Shown here one piece after another: positions 46,786-57,336 of a DNA stretch of 64,000 bases. The DNA lies in NCBI RefSeq assembly GCF_051106095.1, contig NC_135786.1, positions 28,857,001 through 28,921,000 on the forward strand, written 5' to 3'. Origin of the DNA: Pogona vitticeps. Taxonomy: Eukaryota; Chordata; Lepidosauria; Squamata; Agamidae. The notes under the pieces were generated by a model that ran no database searches, was not told the origin of the DNA, and saw only the letters and a program-made list of their open reading frames with translations. Position 1 is the first letter of the stretch, and each line of letters begins with the position of its first letter. Made by a program: the position numbers and the translations under genes.

Positions 46786-48175
46786 AAAAAACTAAATGTG
46801 GGGGAAGTGCATGCTTTGTGCCAGAGGACTTTGCACATCCAGAAAAGACACATGCTCTCTGGCCTTTGACTTGGTTAGCAGGGATGGCCTTTTTAAAATA
46901 CTTCTCAAGATTGGATGTCCACCTCGGCTCCTTAGCATCATCAGGTCCTTTCATGAGGGAATGAAGGGCACTATAGTTTTTGATGGCTCAACATCGAATC
47001 CCTTTGACATCTGAAGCGAAGTGAAACAGGGCTGTGTTCTCGCGTTGACCCTGTTTGGGATCTTTTTCGCTATCATGCTGAAGCACACCTTTCGAACTGC
47101 AACAGAAGGTGCCTAACTCCAGACTAGATCAGATGGAAAACTCTTTAATCTAAATTGAGAGCGAAGACCAAAGTCCAACTGAAATACATGCAGGACTTCG
47201 CTGATGATGCAGCCATTGTTGCCCACTCTGCTGAAGACCTCCAACAACTCATGAATTGTCTTAGCAAGGCCTGCCAAAACTTTGGACTAACAATCAGCCT
47301 GAAGAAAACACAAGTCATGGGCCAGGGCGTGGACTTACCTCTCTCTATTACCATTTCCACGCAAGAATTGAAGGTTGTTCATGACTTTGTGTACCTTGGC
47401 TCAACAATCTCTGACACTTTCTCCCTAGATGTCTAGCTGGATAAACGCACTGGCAAAGCAGCTACCATGTTCTCAAGACTCACAAAGAGAGTATGACTCA
47501 ATAAGAAGCTGATGGCATACACCAAGATCCAGGTCTGTAGAGCCTGTGTCCTGAGCACACTCCTGTACTGCAGTGAATCCTGGACTCTGTGCACGGCAGG
47601 AGAGGAAGCTGAACACATTCCATATGCGTTGTCTCAGACACATTTTTGGTATCACCTGGCAGGACAACGTTCCAGAGTAGTCCTAGAACGAGCTGGAATT
47701 TTTAGCATGTATACATTATTGAAACAGCAATGTCTACATTGGCTTGGGCATGTTGTAAGAGTGACTGATGGCTGGATTCCAAAAGATCTCCTATATGGAG
47801 AATTAGTGCAGGGAAATTGTCCCAGAGGGAGACCACAGCTGCGATACAAGGATATCTGCAAGCGGGATCTGAAGGTCTTGGAAATGGACCTCAACAGATG
47901 GGAAACCCTGACATCTGAGCGTTTAGCCTGGAGGCAGGCAGTGCATCACGGCCTCTCCCAATTTGAAGAGACCCTTGTCCAGCAGGCTGAGGCAAGGAGG
48001 CAGTCACGAAAGCAGCAAAATCAGGGAGGTAGACGGGGTACAGACTGTATTTGTCTTCAGTGTGGAAGGTATTGTCACTCTCGAATTGGCCTTCTCAGCC
48101 ACACTAGACGCTGTTCCAAGCCCTCCATACAGAGCACGATACCATAGTCTGTCGAGACTGAAGGATGCCTAATCT
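46786..48175 (+). mobile_element. LINE reverse-transcriptase remnant with C-terminal zinc-finger-like motif
   Basis: The plus strand carries consecutive reverse-transcriptase blocks in several frames: LAFDLVSRDGLFKIL, VKQGCVLALTLFGIFFAIML, FADDAAIVAH (the catalytic box in FADD form), FGLTISLKKTQVM, FVYLGSTIS and VLSTLLYCSESWTL. The longest intact part, 47512-48147, holds WLGHVVRV, PRGRPQLRYKDICKRDLK and the end CLQCGRYCHSRIGLLSHTRRC. That C-x2-C...H-x-C pattern is a zinc-finger-like tail seen in one group of metazoan LINEs. The N-terminal endonuclease is missing (5'-truncated), and stops and frame changes occur at about 47011, 47150 and 47434. It is a dead copy; clade not assigned. Confidence 0.85.
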
Positions 48176-48545
48176 AATTTTCTCTCCAATATTTTATCTG
48201 ATTATGAGTCAAAATGTTGGAGAGAAAAGGAAAAGAAATAAGGCTGAAAAGAGAAAAGGGGGAAAGAATAGGACACTAATTATAAATAAACCTACTAAAT
48301 GACAGGAAAGCAAAAAAGACCATAATCCAACCAAAACTGCATTCCACAGTTTATATCTTGCAGTATATTCCCCAAATTATGAGCTATAATGCCTTTGCTC
48401 ACAGAAAAGTTTTAAGAGATACTCTTTCCTCACTACAATTTACACAGTCCCACAAAATAAGGTCTACTGCCTCTCACACTTACATCTTTAAGATGTTCCC
48501 TATTCACACACTTTGTCTGAAAATAAAGGCCGTGCTTAAATATCT

Positions 48546-49200
48546 CAGTTTTGTTATTTAGTTGTTAAGTCATGTCTGACTCTTCGTGACCCCATGGACC
48601 AGAGCATGCCAAGCCCTCCTGTCTTCTACTGCCTCCTGGAGTTTGGCCAAATTCATATTGGTAGCTTCAATGACACTGCCTTACCATCTCGTCCTCTGTC
48701 GTCCCCTTCTCCTCTTGCCTTCACACTTTCCTAACATCAAGGTCTTTTCTATCTCATGAGATGGCCAAAGTATTGGAGCCTCAGCTTCAGGATCTGTCCT
48801 TCCACTGAGCACTCAGGGTTGATTTCCTTCAGAATGGATAGGTTTGTTCTCCTTGCAGTCCAGGGGACTCAAGAGTCTGCTCCAGCACCACAATTCAAAA
48901 GCATCAATTCTTCGGCAGTCAGCCTTCTTTATGGTCCAGCTCTCACTTCCATGCATCGCTACTGGAAAAACCATAGCTTTGACTATGCGGACCTTTGTTG
49001 GCAAAGTGATGTCTCTGTTTTTTAAGATACTGTCTAGGTTTGTCATTGCTTTCCTCTCAAAAAGCAGTCATCTTTTAATTTCGTAGCTGCTGTCACCATC
49101 TGCAGTGATCATGGAGCCCAAGAAAATAAAATCTGTCACTGCCTCCATATCTTTCCTTTATATTTGCTGGGAGATGATGGGACCAGTGGCCACAATCTTA
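48546..49200 (-). mobile_element. BovB (RTE) LINE 3' part, minus strand
   Basis: On the minus strand, 48813-49046 encodes MTNLDSILKNRDITLPTKVR followed by VKAMVFPV and DAFELWCW. These are near-exact BovB reverse-transcriptase C-terminal motifs. The complement of the known 3' end, GACTCTTCGTGACCCCATGG, is at about 48579-48598. Only the last 650 bases remain. BovB is abundant in squamates and ruminants, which supports the organism call. Confidence 0.92.
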
Positions 49201-50102
49201 GTTTATAATGTGATAAATAACAGGATTTCTATCAAGTGCTGTGAATAGGTATTCGGAAATTGAGCAGGTGAAACTGGCACCAACTGTGAGGTGGTTGGAA
49301 TTTCTGCATGCCTTGATCTGACTTCTTTCTTTCATCCAAAAGTTAAAGGAACATGGGGCTCTGCTTCCCGTTGGGTTTCCTGTATATTTTCATGTTAAGA
49401 CGACTATTTATTTTTTTAAAAAATGAAATATGACCCAGCCCAAGTATGTTTACTTGGAATTAAGTATAACTGAAGTTAAAACGAAGTTAAATTTCATTTT
49501 AAGTAAGGATGTCCAGAACTGCAGTATATTTGTAAGCTTGCTTGTTCAGAGGTAAGCAGAAATTAGTTGACTAAGATGCATATGTCTTCATAAAATGGGA
49601 CACACTCCTATACTGGGTTATCTAGGAATAATCCCTGCTAACAAACCAGGAAACATTGATGGGATTGTGCTGTCATGTTCTGTAGTCATCCTAATCAGTT
49701 TTGCTTAGAAGTGTAACCTAATAGTTTTAAAGGGCTTATTTATATTTCTAAAATGCTTTTAGAACTGCATGGTTAATATCTGGCCATGAATGGCTTATAA
49801 AGGAATCTAAAAACCTCTATTATTTTTATATTATTGTGTTGCTTCTCATGAAAAGCACAGAAGGCAGTATTATAACAGGTGTATTGCAATTTCTCGAATT
49901 ATCCCCCACCTAATCTGCTATGCTCCTCCCTTAACAAGATTGAAGCTTTCTTTTAAAGCAGCAATGTTAGACTAATAGCATAGCTGCTTTGTGATTCATG
50001 CCATGACGTAATAAAGAGTGTATATCAAAAGGTGTTTAGTGTAGCCCAGCAAGCATTAGTGAAGCATGTGCCAAGTCAGCTGAGCAGGATTTTGAAGTAG
50101 CC

Positions 50103-53100
50103 ATGAAGTATCCCCTGGTCCCATTAATCAATGATCTAACATTTCCTGTCCTTTTCTTCTGGTTTTGTTTGCCTTTTGGGATACTATTGATCTTGCTCAT
50201 TTTCTGGTTTCAGCATCTACTTAAAGAAGGTAAGTCTAGCTACAAGCTAGTTAAGATGTACTTGTGTATTAAGGTTTTAAGTACAGTATTAGCCTCCTTT
50301 TAAAAGCAATGGAATGCAAGACTATTTTTAGCATAATGCTGACTGCCTGAAAGAGAAATCAAGTGCTTTTAACAATGAAACCAATTCGAAAGGAATACTG
50401 TAAATATTTTTGTTGTAGTCGTAATAATCATCATATGCCATCAAGTGCATTCTGACTTATATCAACCCTTTTCAGGGTTTTCTAAGTAGAGAATACACAG
50501 AAGGGGTTTATCATTCTCTTCTTCTGGGGGTGTCCTGGGACTGTGCAGCTGGCCCAAGGCTGGCTCTTCTCTCTGTAGGCACAGTTGTGAGGCACTCCCA
50601 ACTTCTGGCTCCTGCACCAGCTGAAATTAAAGTTTGTTATGTGACTTGTACAACACTGATTTGGCCTATATTTCTTTCATAATGTGTTTATGGCTGTGGC
50701 CAAAAAAAGTTGAGAATAGCTGCTCTAGAGACTATTTAACTACAGTGTCTGGAGGTGACAGATGGTTAAGAATTTTTTTTTTGTTATGTATCGATTTAAT
50801 TTATTCTGCTATTTTATACCTTTTTCTCAAAAACACAACCAAAACTTCTCATGTGTCATTTTCTAAAGACATCCTTGAGACTAAAACACATATGTGGTTC
50901 TCTGGGTATTACTAATACAATGCCCATCATCTCTCATGATTGGCTATGTTGCTTAGGGCACATCGGAGCTGCCAGCCAACACCATCTAGACAGCTTGGTT
51001 TGGTTCTGTAAAGAGAAAGTTGTTAGATGCACAGGTTTCTGTATGAGGCACAGAATGAAGTACTTGCTTCCCAAATCTAAATGCATTTATTATTTCAACT
51101 TTGACAGACAAATGCACTGTGTTATAGTGTTATGTACTGTGTGCACGAGTATTTATTTGTGTATCTACACATACACACCACAATGACCTAAATTACATGT
51201 GTACTATAATCTGTACTAGATGTTTTTACCACAGGTTATGAGCAAATGGGTGAACCCACTTAAAACGCAATCCTTGGTTTTAATGTGGCTCTTTGCCTTT
51301 AAACAGAGAACATGTAAGTATGAGACCCCTCCACTGGAAGAGAGCCCCAGCCTTCAGATGGCAGCAGCAGGGCTTCCTCTGTGGTCAATCAGGCCAACAG
51401 AACCCTCCCTCCTTTGTTGAGCTTGCATGTCCAGCAGATGGCTGGATGGTATCAGCCACTGGGGAGCAGGTTGGCAGCAGCTGCAGTGGAAGGGAAGGGA
51501 AGCCTTCCTGGCCATTGAAGATGCTGCTGCACTCCCCACTCATTGCCATCTAGTCACCTGCCAGAGAAACAGGCCCTGCAGAAGGGGAAGGCCCCTCACA
51601 CCCCAACTGACTGCAGAGGAAGCCCAATGCAGTTTAAAATACTAAAAGTTGGACGCCGTTTTAAGCTGCAGTATGGCTTGTGTCATGTGAAATGGCCAAA
51701 GCCACTTCAAATTCCACTTGCCATTAACTGGGTGTGTAGTTTTGTCCTGCAGAGCTTGGTCCTCATCTGAAGAATTCCTGCCAGCAGTTGCACAGGTCCT
51801 CTGCACTAGGTAGAATTAAGAAAGAAGACCAGGGTGCAGGGGCTGTTGCGCATTGAGTTTATACCTCCAAAGGCATCCTAATGGCTTCCTTTCTTTGTCA
51901 ATGAAGGATTTACCAACTTATTGTCCTGTTGATACAGATTTCCTCAAGCAATACCCAAAGATTCTTGGGATCCCATGGCTAGATGCTCTGAGCCAAAGGC
52001 TACTAAGATGGTACTTTTTTAGTCATACTATATCAAGGGACAGCCCACTTGAATGCCAACTAGTTACTGACTCTGTAAGTAGAAATCCACGCTGTGTTTG
52101 CTCTGAAACTCACTGGCAGGTCTGGGCACTGGGAAAAGACATGGTAGCACATTGTAGCTTTAGGGTGAAACTGCTGCTAATACCTAATATGACGAGTGAA
52201 ATGGTGCCATAATAAAAGAGGTCTAATAATTTTGCACATGTCAAAATTATTAGCAGTCCATGCAATGAAATGTACAAATTACTTGTTGTATGTAATTGAG
52301 GCTGCAATGCAATGCCCATTCATCTGGGAGTAAACCCTATTGAAGTGCATAGAATTTTACTTCACAGGAGACATGTTGTTCTTTAAAGCCTGCAATTTAA
52401 AGCATGCCTTATTGGAGGTAAATTTCTGTTAAGGCAATGAGGCTTGCTTTTGTGCATATCTGTACCTGCACAACTGAAATGATGAACAAGTGTTCTATCT
52501 AATCTGAGCATTTGGAAATGAAACAACCAAGCCATGGGACATCAGCAGCATTTTCACTTAAAAGAAGGCAAGCATGATTTGTTTGTTTGTTACAACCACG
52601 TACGTATAAACATGAAAATTTACTTAAAACACTGGGCTTATATCTGGTTCAGATCAGTGTGCCTGCAATATAGTCCTGGCTCAGTTGTGAAAAATGATTG
52701 TTAAATTGTTACTTGACTTTTCTAAAGTGCTGCATGATTCATTAGAAACAGCTTTCTGTTCCAGGTTGGATATTGTGAGTTTGTTGTCTTCTTGAAATAA
52801 GTATATGGATTCTTCACTTACTACTCTGAATACCACTGACAATATTATTGCTGATTTATCAACATTTGGTGCTTAGCATTGAAGCAAAACAAGAAACAAA
52901 AGCAAGTCTTAAGCCCTATTCAGTAGTTTTTTTCATTTGACATCATCAACATGGATGGGGGGGGCAATTAGCTCCACCTCCCTGTTTTTCTTCCATGAGC
53001 AGCAACACATTTGAAGAGGAAGGGTTCCTGCTTGCATGCAGTGTTGCATAGACTCTAGAGATGGGCATTAACTGCCAAACTGGTGGTTCATGCTAGTTCA

Positions 53101-56100
53101 TAATTTGACCAAACAGGTGTTCAGCACTTCCCACCTCTGTCTCCTTTGCTGGGTGCCCATTTAGAGGCAGCACCCTGGCTTCCCTGCTCCTTTGGACATT
53201 GCTTCTGAATAGGCACACCGCAGGGGAGGCGAGGCTGGGAGGCACTAAACATCGGTTTGATCAAAGTATGAGCCAGCACGAACTGCCAGTTTGGTGGTTC
53301 ATATCCACCTCTAATAGACTCTGTAGATGAACAGGAGCCTCTCCTCTCCAAACTTGCTGCTGCTTACAGAAGCAAAGTAAGGACAGGTGGGTGAGACTAA
53401 TCATGCCTTTTTATCAGTATAAGTGGTGCCAGATAAGGTAATGGCTAAATACAGCTGTTACCTAGAGCAGTGGTCCCCAACCTTTTCTCAACCGCGGACC
53501 TGTTGAGGGGTGGGGTCTGTATGCGGGGCGACTGGGCACTCCACACCTGTGGGTGGGCAGGGTGCACGCTTGCACATGCTTGGGTGGATGGGGTGCACCT
53601 GCACGCATGTGCAGGTGGGTGGGCACACTCATGGGTGGGGCACCTGTGCGTGCGGGTGGGTATGTGTGCGGGGGGCGAGTGCATGCAGGAGGGCGGGAGA
53701 TCTGTCTCCGTGGCCCAGTCTGGCCATGGACCAGCATCTGGCCACGGGCTGGGGATTAGGGACCCCTGGCCTAGAGACAAATATATGTTTGTGTTTGTAT
53801 AAATAATGTGAAGATCAGGAATCTGACTTGACTTCCAAAATGGGTATCGAAAGAGGGCAAAGTCAGTGCATTTCATGAGAAATTTGCACTATATTTTTCA
53901 TAGCAGAGCCAAGTGCAGCTGGTGTAGCAACCCGAACTCTTAGTCCATCTCCTTTCTGCCACATTATCCCTCCTTGTTGCTTTATTATAAAGTTATTCAC
54001 TCTTCTTGCTTCTCAGCCCAAGTACCCATTACTAAAGAGATAAAAATGCCACCTTCTGACAATCCTGATGGGAACGCTGACCTGTCGTCTGAAAGTGAAT
54101 CCAGGGGAGATGACAGCCACACCACACCATACAGAAGAGCTTCAAAAACTGACACAAGAATGACACCGCCTGTGAAAAATTTAGGCCCCAGACCCGCTCA
54201 TCTGAGTTCAAAAATCACATTCAAGAGAAAAGGCTTATGTGCTGTTATTTCAGACAGATTGGACCAGTGCATAAAACAGTATTGCTCTGAGAATAACTCT
54301 GTGTATAATACACTGGTGGTAAGTGAAACAGGCCATACTAACACTATTATGCACATGAGAATTTCTTCTAATCCTTTTAGAAATAAAGGACAGAGATTTT
54401 CTTAAGTTAGTCTTCCCAGATCAAGGAATAATATATTTGGTGTTCTTAAGCCCTGTTGTAATTATGGGGTTTGTATACTGTATAATTCCCCTCAAGGCAA
54501 TAACAACACCAACTCCCCCCCCCCCCCCAGAATTGCTGCCCATTGGCCATCTTTGGAGATGCTGGGAGCTGAAGTTGGACAACATCTGTACAGAGAACCA
54601 CTCTAACTTTTAATGCAAAAAAACCCCACAGAGATTGAATATAGCTCAGCCTTGTCTGCAGCATGCTCTGTTGCTTTGGTTCTTTTGGCTCCAGCCTGGC
54701 TGACTTCTAAAACTGGAGCCTGTCTAGACCAGTTAGCAGAAATGTGTTGGAGGCAATGAGTATGGTGTAGAGAGTAGAGCAAGAGAAGGCTCATTTCCTA
54801 TCATCTGTAATTCATTTCTCCTGTGTTCTTTTTTTAATCTGTATTCTCAGTCAATTCTGGCTGAAGAATTCTGCAGACATGGTTGTCAATAATGAATTAT
54901 ATAGTCCCTTCTGAAAACCCAAACCAGGTACTGGTTTCTTAAGTGGTGCCTGTACAGATTTTAGGTCTACTAGTTCTTTATACTGTGTTTATTCTCAGCA
55001 TGATTTATGCCTGCAGACAATGAATCTAAGAATGTCCACAGAGTGTCCACACCCTCTTATGCATTCTGTTGATTTCCCAGATGTAGTTTACTTCAAGAAT
55101 TGGAAAGCAACACAACTTTGTATATGTAGTATAAAAAGAACATTTAAAAAAAGACACAATGATCATGAAATCTCAATGTTGGTTGAATAGTCCTAATGTC
55201 ATGGGAACTGGAAGAGGCAGGAAAGTATCTGCTGAGCCTGGACAAAGAGAGGAACACAGTTTCTTTAAGCAAACAGTCTATGGTGGTACGGGACCAAGGG
55301 ATGAAAGGGGCCAAAGTAGAGCCTACCCTACCATTAGGCAGAATAAAACAATAATCTCAGATAGTGGAACCTGGGCAGAGGGACATTAAGAATCTTTTAG
55401 ATGTTCTGACTGAGTCCCAGCTATTCCCTTCTGTTGCATTACTGGGTGGATGTAATTTGTTCTGCTCTCGTAAGGCGGCTACTGCCCTCCAGTATGGTAG
55501 ATAAGATGCTATTCCATTACTAGCTTTCAGTTGGTGGTCTGTCCAGTCTATGAAACTGGAATGGAGAAGAGGAGGCATCTTGTCCTTTGCATCAGGCAGC
55601 AACATACTTTGGGTCACTCACTGACCTAGTGCTCAAAGATCTGACAATTACTGAATGGAGTATAAGTCAGCTGTAGGAACCTAAAATAGGAAAGAGTGAT
55701 ATAGAATAAAGTAGGGTATAGCAAGAACTGGAGAGACAAAGCAGGTTAAAAGTGACTTTGGTTAATACTACCACACCACTCTGAATATGCCTGATTTCAT
55801 TTAAGAACACAAGAACAGTATTGCTGGATCAGGCCAAGGGCCCATCTTGTCCAGTTTCTCACAGTGGCCCTACCAGATGCGTCTGGGAGCACACGAGACA
55901 ACTAGATAACTGTTTTCTGATACGCCTCCCCTGCTTCTGGCATTTGCAGGTACCTTCCTTTTAAGCCTGGAGATTATACATCTCCATCATAGCCATCTCC
56001 ATGGACTCCGTCTCCATGGACTTTTCTTCCAGGAATCTGTCCAATCCCCTTTTAAAGGCATCTAGGCCAGATGCCATCATCCTATGGCAAGGAATCCCAC

Positions 56101-57336
56101 AGACTAACAACACTCTGGGTAAATAAATATTTTCTTCTGTCTTTTCTCACTCTCCCAACACTCAATTTGACTGGATGTCCCCTGGTTCTAGTATTGCATG
56201 AGAAGGAAAAGAGCTTCCCTCTATCCACTTGATCCATCCACTGCATAATTTGATCTAGGAAGCTTAGTAGTGTTGATCAATACTTCAAGGAGGACCACCT
56301 AAGAATACTGAAGATCTCCAAGCAAGGCTAGGAAAAAATGTCTTAGATGCTGGAGAGCAGCTGCCAGTCAAAGTTGATAATACTAGGTTAGATGGATTAA
56401 TGGTCTGGCTCAGCGTAAGGCAGCTTCATCTGTGGCCACATTTCTGACTGCTGCTACCAACTTCAGAGGTGTGATGATCCTAGTCTGGGTTTTCACAGGA
56501 GTCATCCAGAGCAGTGGTCCCCAACCTTGGACCTCCAGATATTCTTAGACTACAACTCCCAGAAGCCTTCACCACCACCTCTGCTGGCCAGGATTTCTGG
56601 GAGTTGAAATCCAAGAACATCTGGAGGCTCAAGGTTGGGGACCACTGATCCAAAGGACTCAATCTGTTTGAGAGGTAACCTGGTCTGGTTATGGGCTTTC
56701 TCTTTATTATAACTGTTTTTTTCTCTGTTTCAACGGAGAAAACTATGAAAACAGCTCCTTAGTTTTCTGGTGAACCTTAATTACTCCTTGACATCCTGCA
56801 CACCTACTGATAATATAAAAGATTTATTAAATGGAGATGTACATAACTTTCTCAGAGGGCTTTTACTATAGTAGGCTTTCTTCTAATCCAAGGGAAGTGG
56901 TTGAACAGAGATTTTTATATTGTATTTAAATTTATACAAATACAGCAGTCTCGTGGATGATCACACAGAACGTGGTTCTCAAGTTTTGTGGCAAAAAGTT
57001 AGGTTGAGTGTGATGATCTTTAACTGTTTCATATGCCAGTGAAATAGTGGAAAAGAAGTAAACATCAGAACGTTTCTTACCGGAGATGTTGTTTTTCCTT
57101 AGCTGCTGTGCGTTTTGCTGACATCTCTCCTCTTCAGCCTTCTCTGCCAGTTGGTTGAGGTCTCCAGTCTTGTAAGAATTCAGCTCCTGCCTTCATCTCT
57201 GTTTGTCCGTCCATTTCGACTCCTTGCCTGGCTGGGCGAAAAGCCTGTGAAAATCATGATCTCTCTGAAGCAAGAAATATCTGCTCTGTCAGCTTCCATC
57301 ATGAGGAAGAAAGAAAAAAATAACATCTGGAGCTAA
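50103..57336 (+). CDS. ADIG: Adipogenin-like protein, extended three-exon model
   Basis: Exon 1 (50103-50229) encodes 42 residues starting MKYPLVPLINDLTF and running through FWFCLPFGILLILLIFWF. This is clearly homologous to mammalian adipogenin (human MKYPLMPLVNDLTFSF as I recall), a small adipocyte membrane protein of about 80 residues tied to lipid-droplet formation. The donor is GAAG|GTAAGT. Exon 2 (54017-54318; acceptor CTTCTCAG, donor GTG|GTAAGTG) joins in phase and adds a Ser/Asp-rich polar stretch. Exon 3 (57103-57336; acceptor TTTCCTTAG) joins in phase 0. It adds a second hydrophobic helix (about 141-163, LLCVLLTSLLFSLLCQLVEV), an Arg/Leu-rich segment and a Lys-rich end with TAA. The total is 220 residues. 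Exon 1 identity is firm. Exons 2-3 are supported by splice sites and open phase only, and do not resemble the mammalian C-terminus. They could instead belong to another transcript. Confidence 0.75.
50412..50625 (-). mobile_element. Sauria-type tRNA SINE, minus strand
   Basis: Read on the minus strand, it shows GCTGGTGCAGGAGCCAGAAG, then CTTGGGCCAGCTGCACAGTC, CCCAGAAGAAGAGAATGA and the tail AAAGGGTTGATATAAGTC. It is the same SINE as at 20655. It lies in ADIG intron 1. Confidence 0.75.
51850..52080 (+). mobile_element. Possible Gypsy-type LTR retrotransposon pol fossil
   Basis: A short frame in ADIG intron 1 contains YPKILGIPWLDAL. This resembles the conserved ILG-PWL box after the aspartic protease of Gypsy (Metaviridae) elements. 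No LTRs or other pol domains are seen around it. It would be an old, broken fragment; chance similarity is possible. Confidence 0.35.
53056..53313. mobile_element. hAT-like MITE with perfect 8-bp target duplication
   Basis: It starts TAGAGATGGGCATTAAC and ends GGTTCATATCCACCTCTA. ATAGACTC flanks both sides (53048-53055 and 53314-53321). Inner arms repeat AACTGGTGGTTCATGC-like text in inverted order. It is the same family as 2190 and 25407. It lies in ADIG intron 1. Confidence 0.85.
53468..53768. mobile_element. Non-autonomous hAT (Charlie-like), with TG/GGGT-rich core
   Basis: Ends are CAGTGGTCCCCAACC and GGATTAGGGACCCCTG. Flanks are ACCTAGAG (53460-53467) and GCCTAGAG (53769-53776), an 8-bp duplication with one change. 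The core (about 53545-53680) is an imperfect GTGGGTGGGCA-type tandem repeat that yields long chance open frames on both strands. It lies in ADIG intron 1. Confidence 0.85.
54420..55799. other. ADIG intron 2, no further exon recognised
   Basis: I searched by eye for an extra in-phase exon between 54319 and 57102 and found none that was convincing. There is a C-run at about 54517-54528. Confidence 0.4.
55800..56258 (-). mobile_element. CR1 LINE 3' fragment, minus strand
   Basis: The plus strand shows AAGAACAGTATTGCTGGATC, AGGCCAAGGGCCCATCTTGT and CTCACAGTGGCCCTACCAGA. It also has TCCAATCCCCTTTTAAAGGC, then GGATGTCCCCTGGTTCTAGT. This is the complement of the CR1 3' end common in turtles and squamates. 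It lies in ADIG intron 2. Confidence 0.85.
56259..56432 (+). mobile_element. 5S-rRNA-like SINE
   Basis: GGAAGCTTAGTAGTGTTGAT, AATACTTCAAGGAGGACCAC and CTAAGAATACTGAAG line up with the 3' half of 5S rRNA (GAAGCTAAGCAG-GT, TAGTACTTGGATGGGAGACC, GGGAATAC). The tail GAGAGCAGCTGCCAGTCAAA and GGCTAGATGGATTAATGGTC is a known reptile repeat end. It follows the CR1 piece directly, so the two may have inserted as one unit or side by side. Confidence 0.7.
56512..56647. mobile_element. 136-bp hAT-like MITE
   Basis: Ends are CAGTGGTCCCCAACCTTGG and AAGGTTGGGGACCACTG, nearly perfect inverted repeats. Flanks are ATCCAGAG (56504-56511) and ATCCAAAG (56648-56655). It is the best-preserved copy of the family at 3836 and 37792. 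It lies in ADIG intron 2. Confidence 0.85.

Noticed and set aside
51220-51645. Possible extra ADIG exon with open frames on both strands
   Set aside because: No acceptor/donor pair keeps phase between exon 1 and exon 2, and there is no resemblance to the mammalian ADIG C-terminus.
53470-53876. Open frames of 91-143 codons on both strands
   Set aside because: They come from the GGGT-rich tandem core of a hAT element with clear ends and target duplication.
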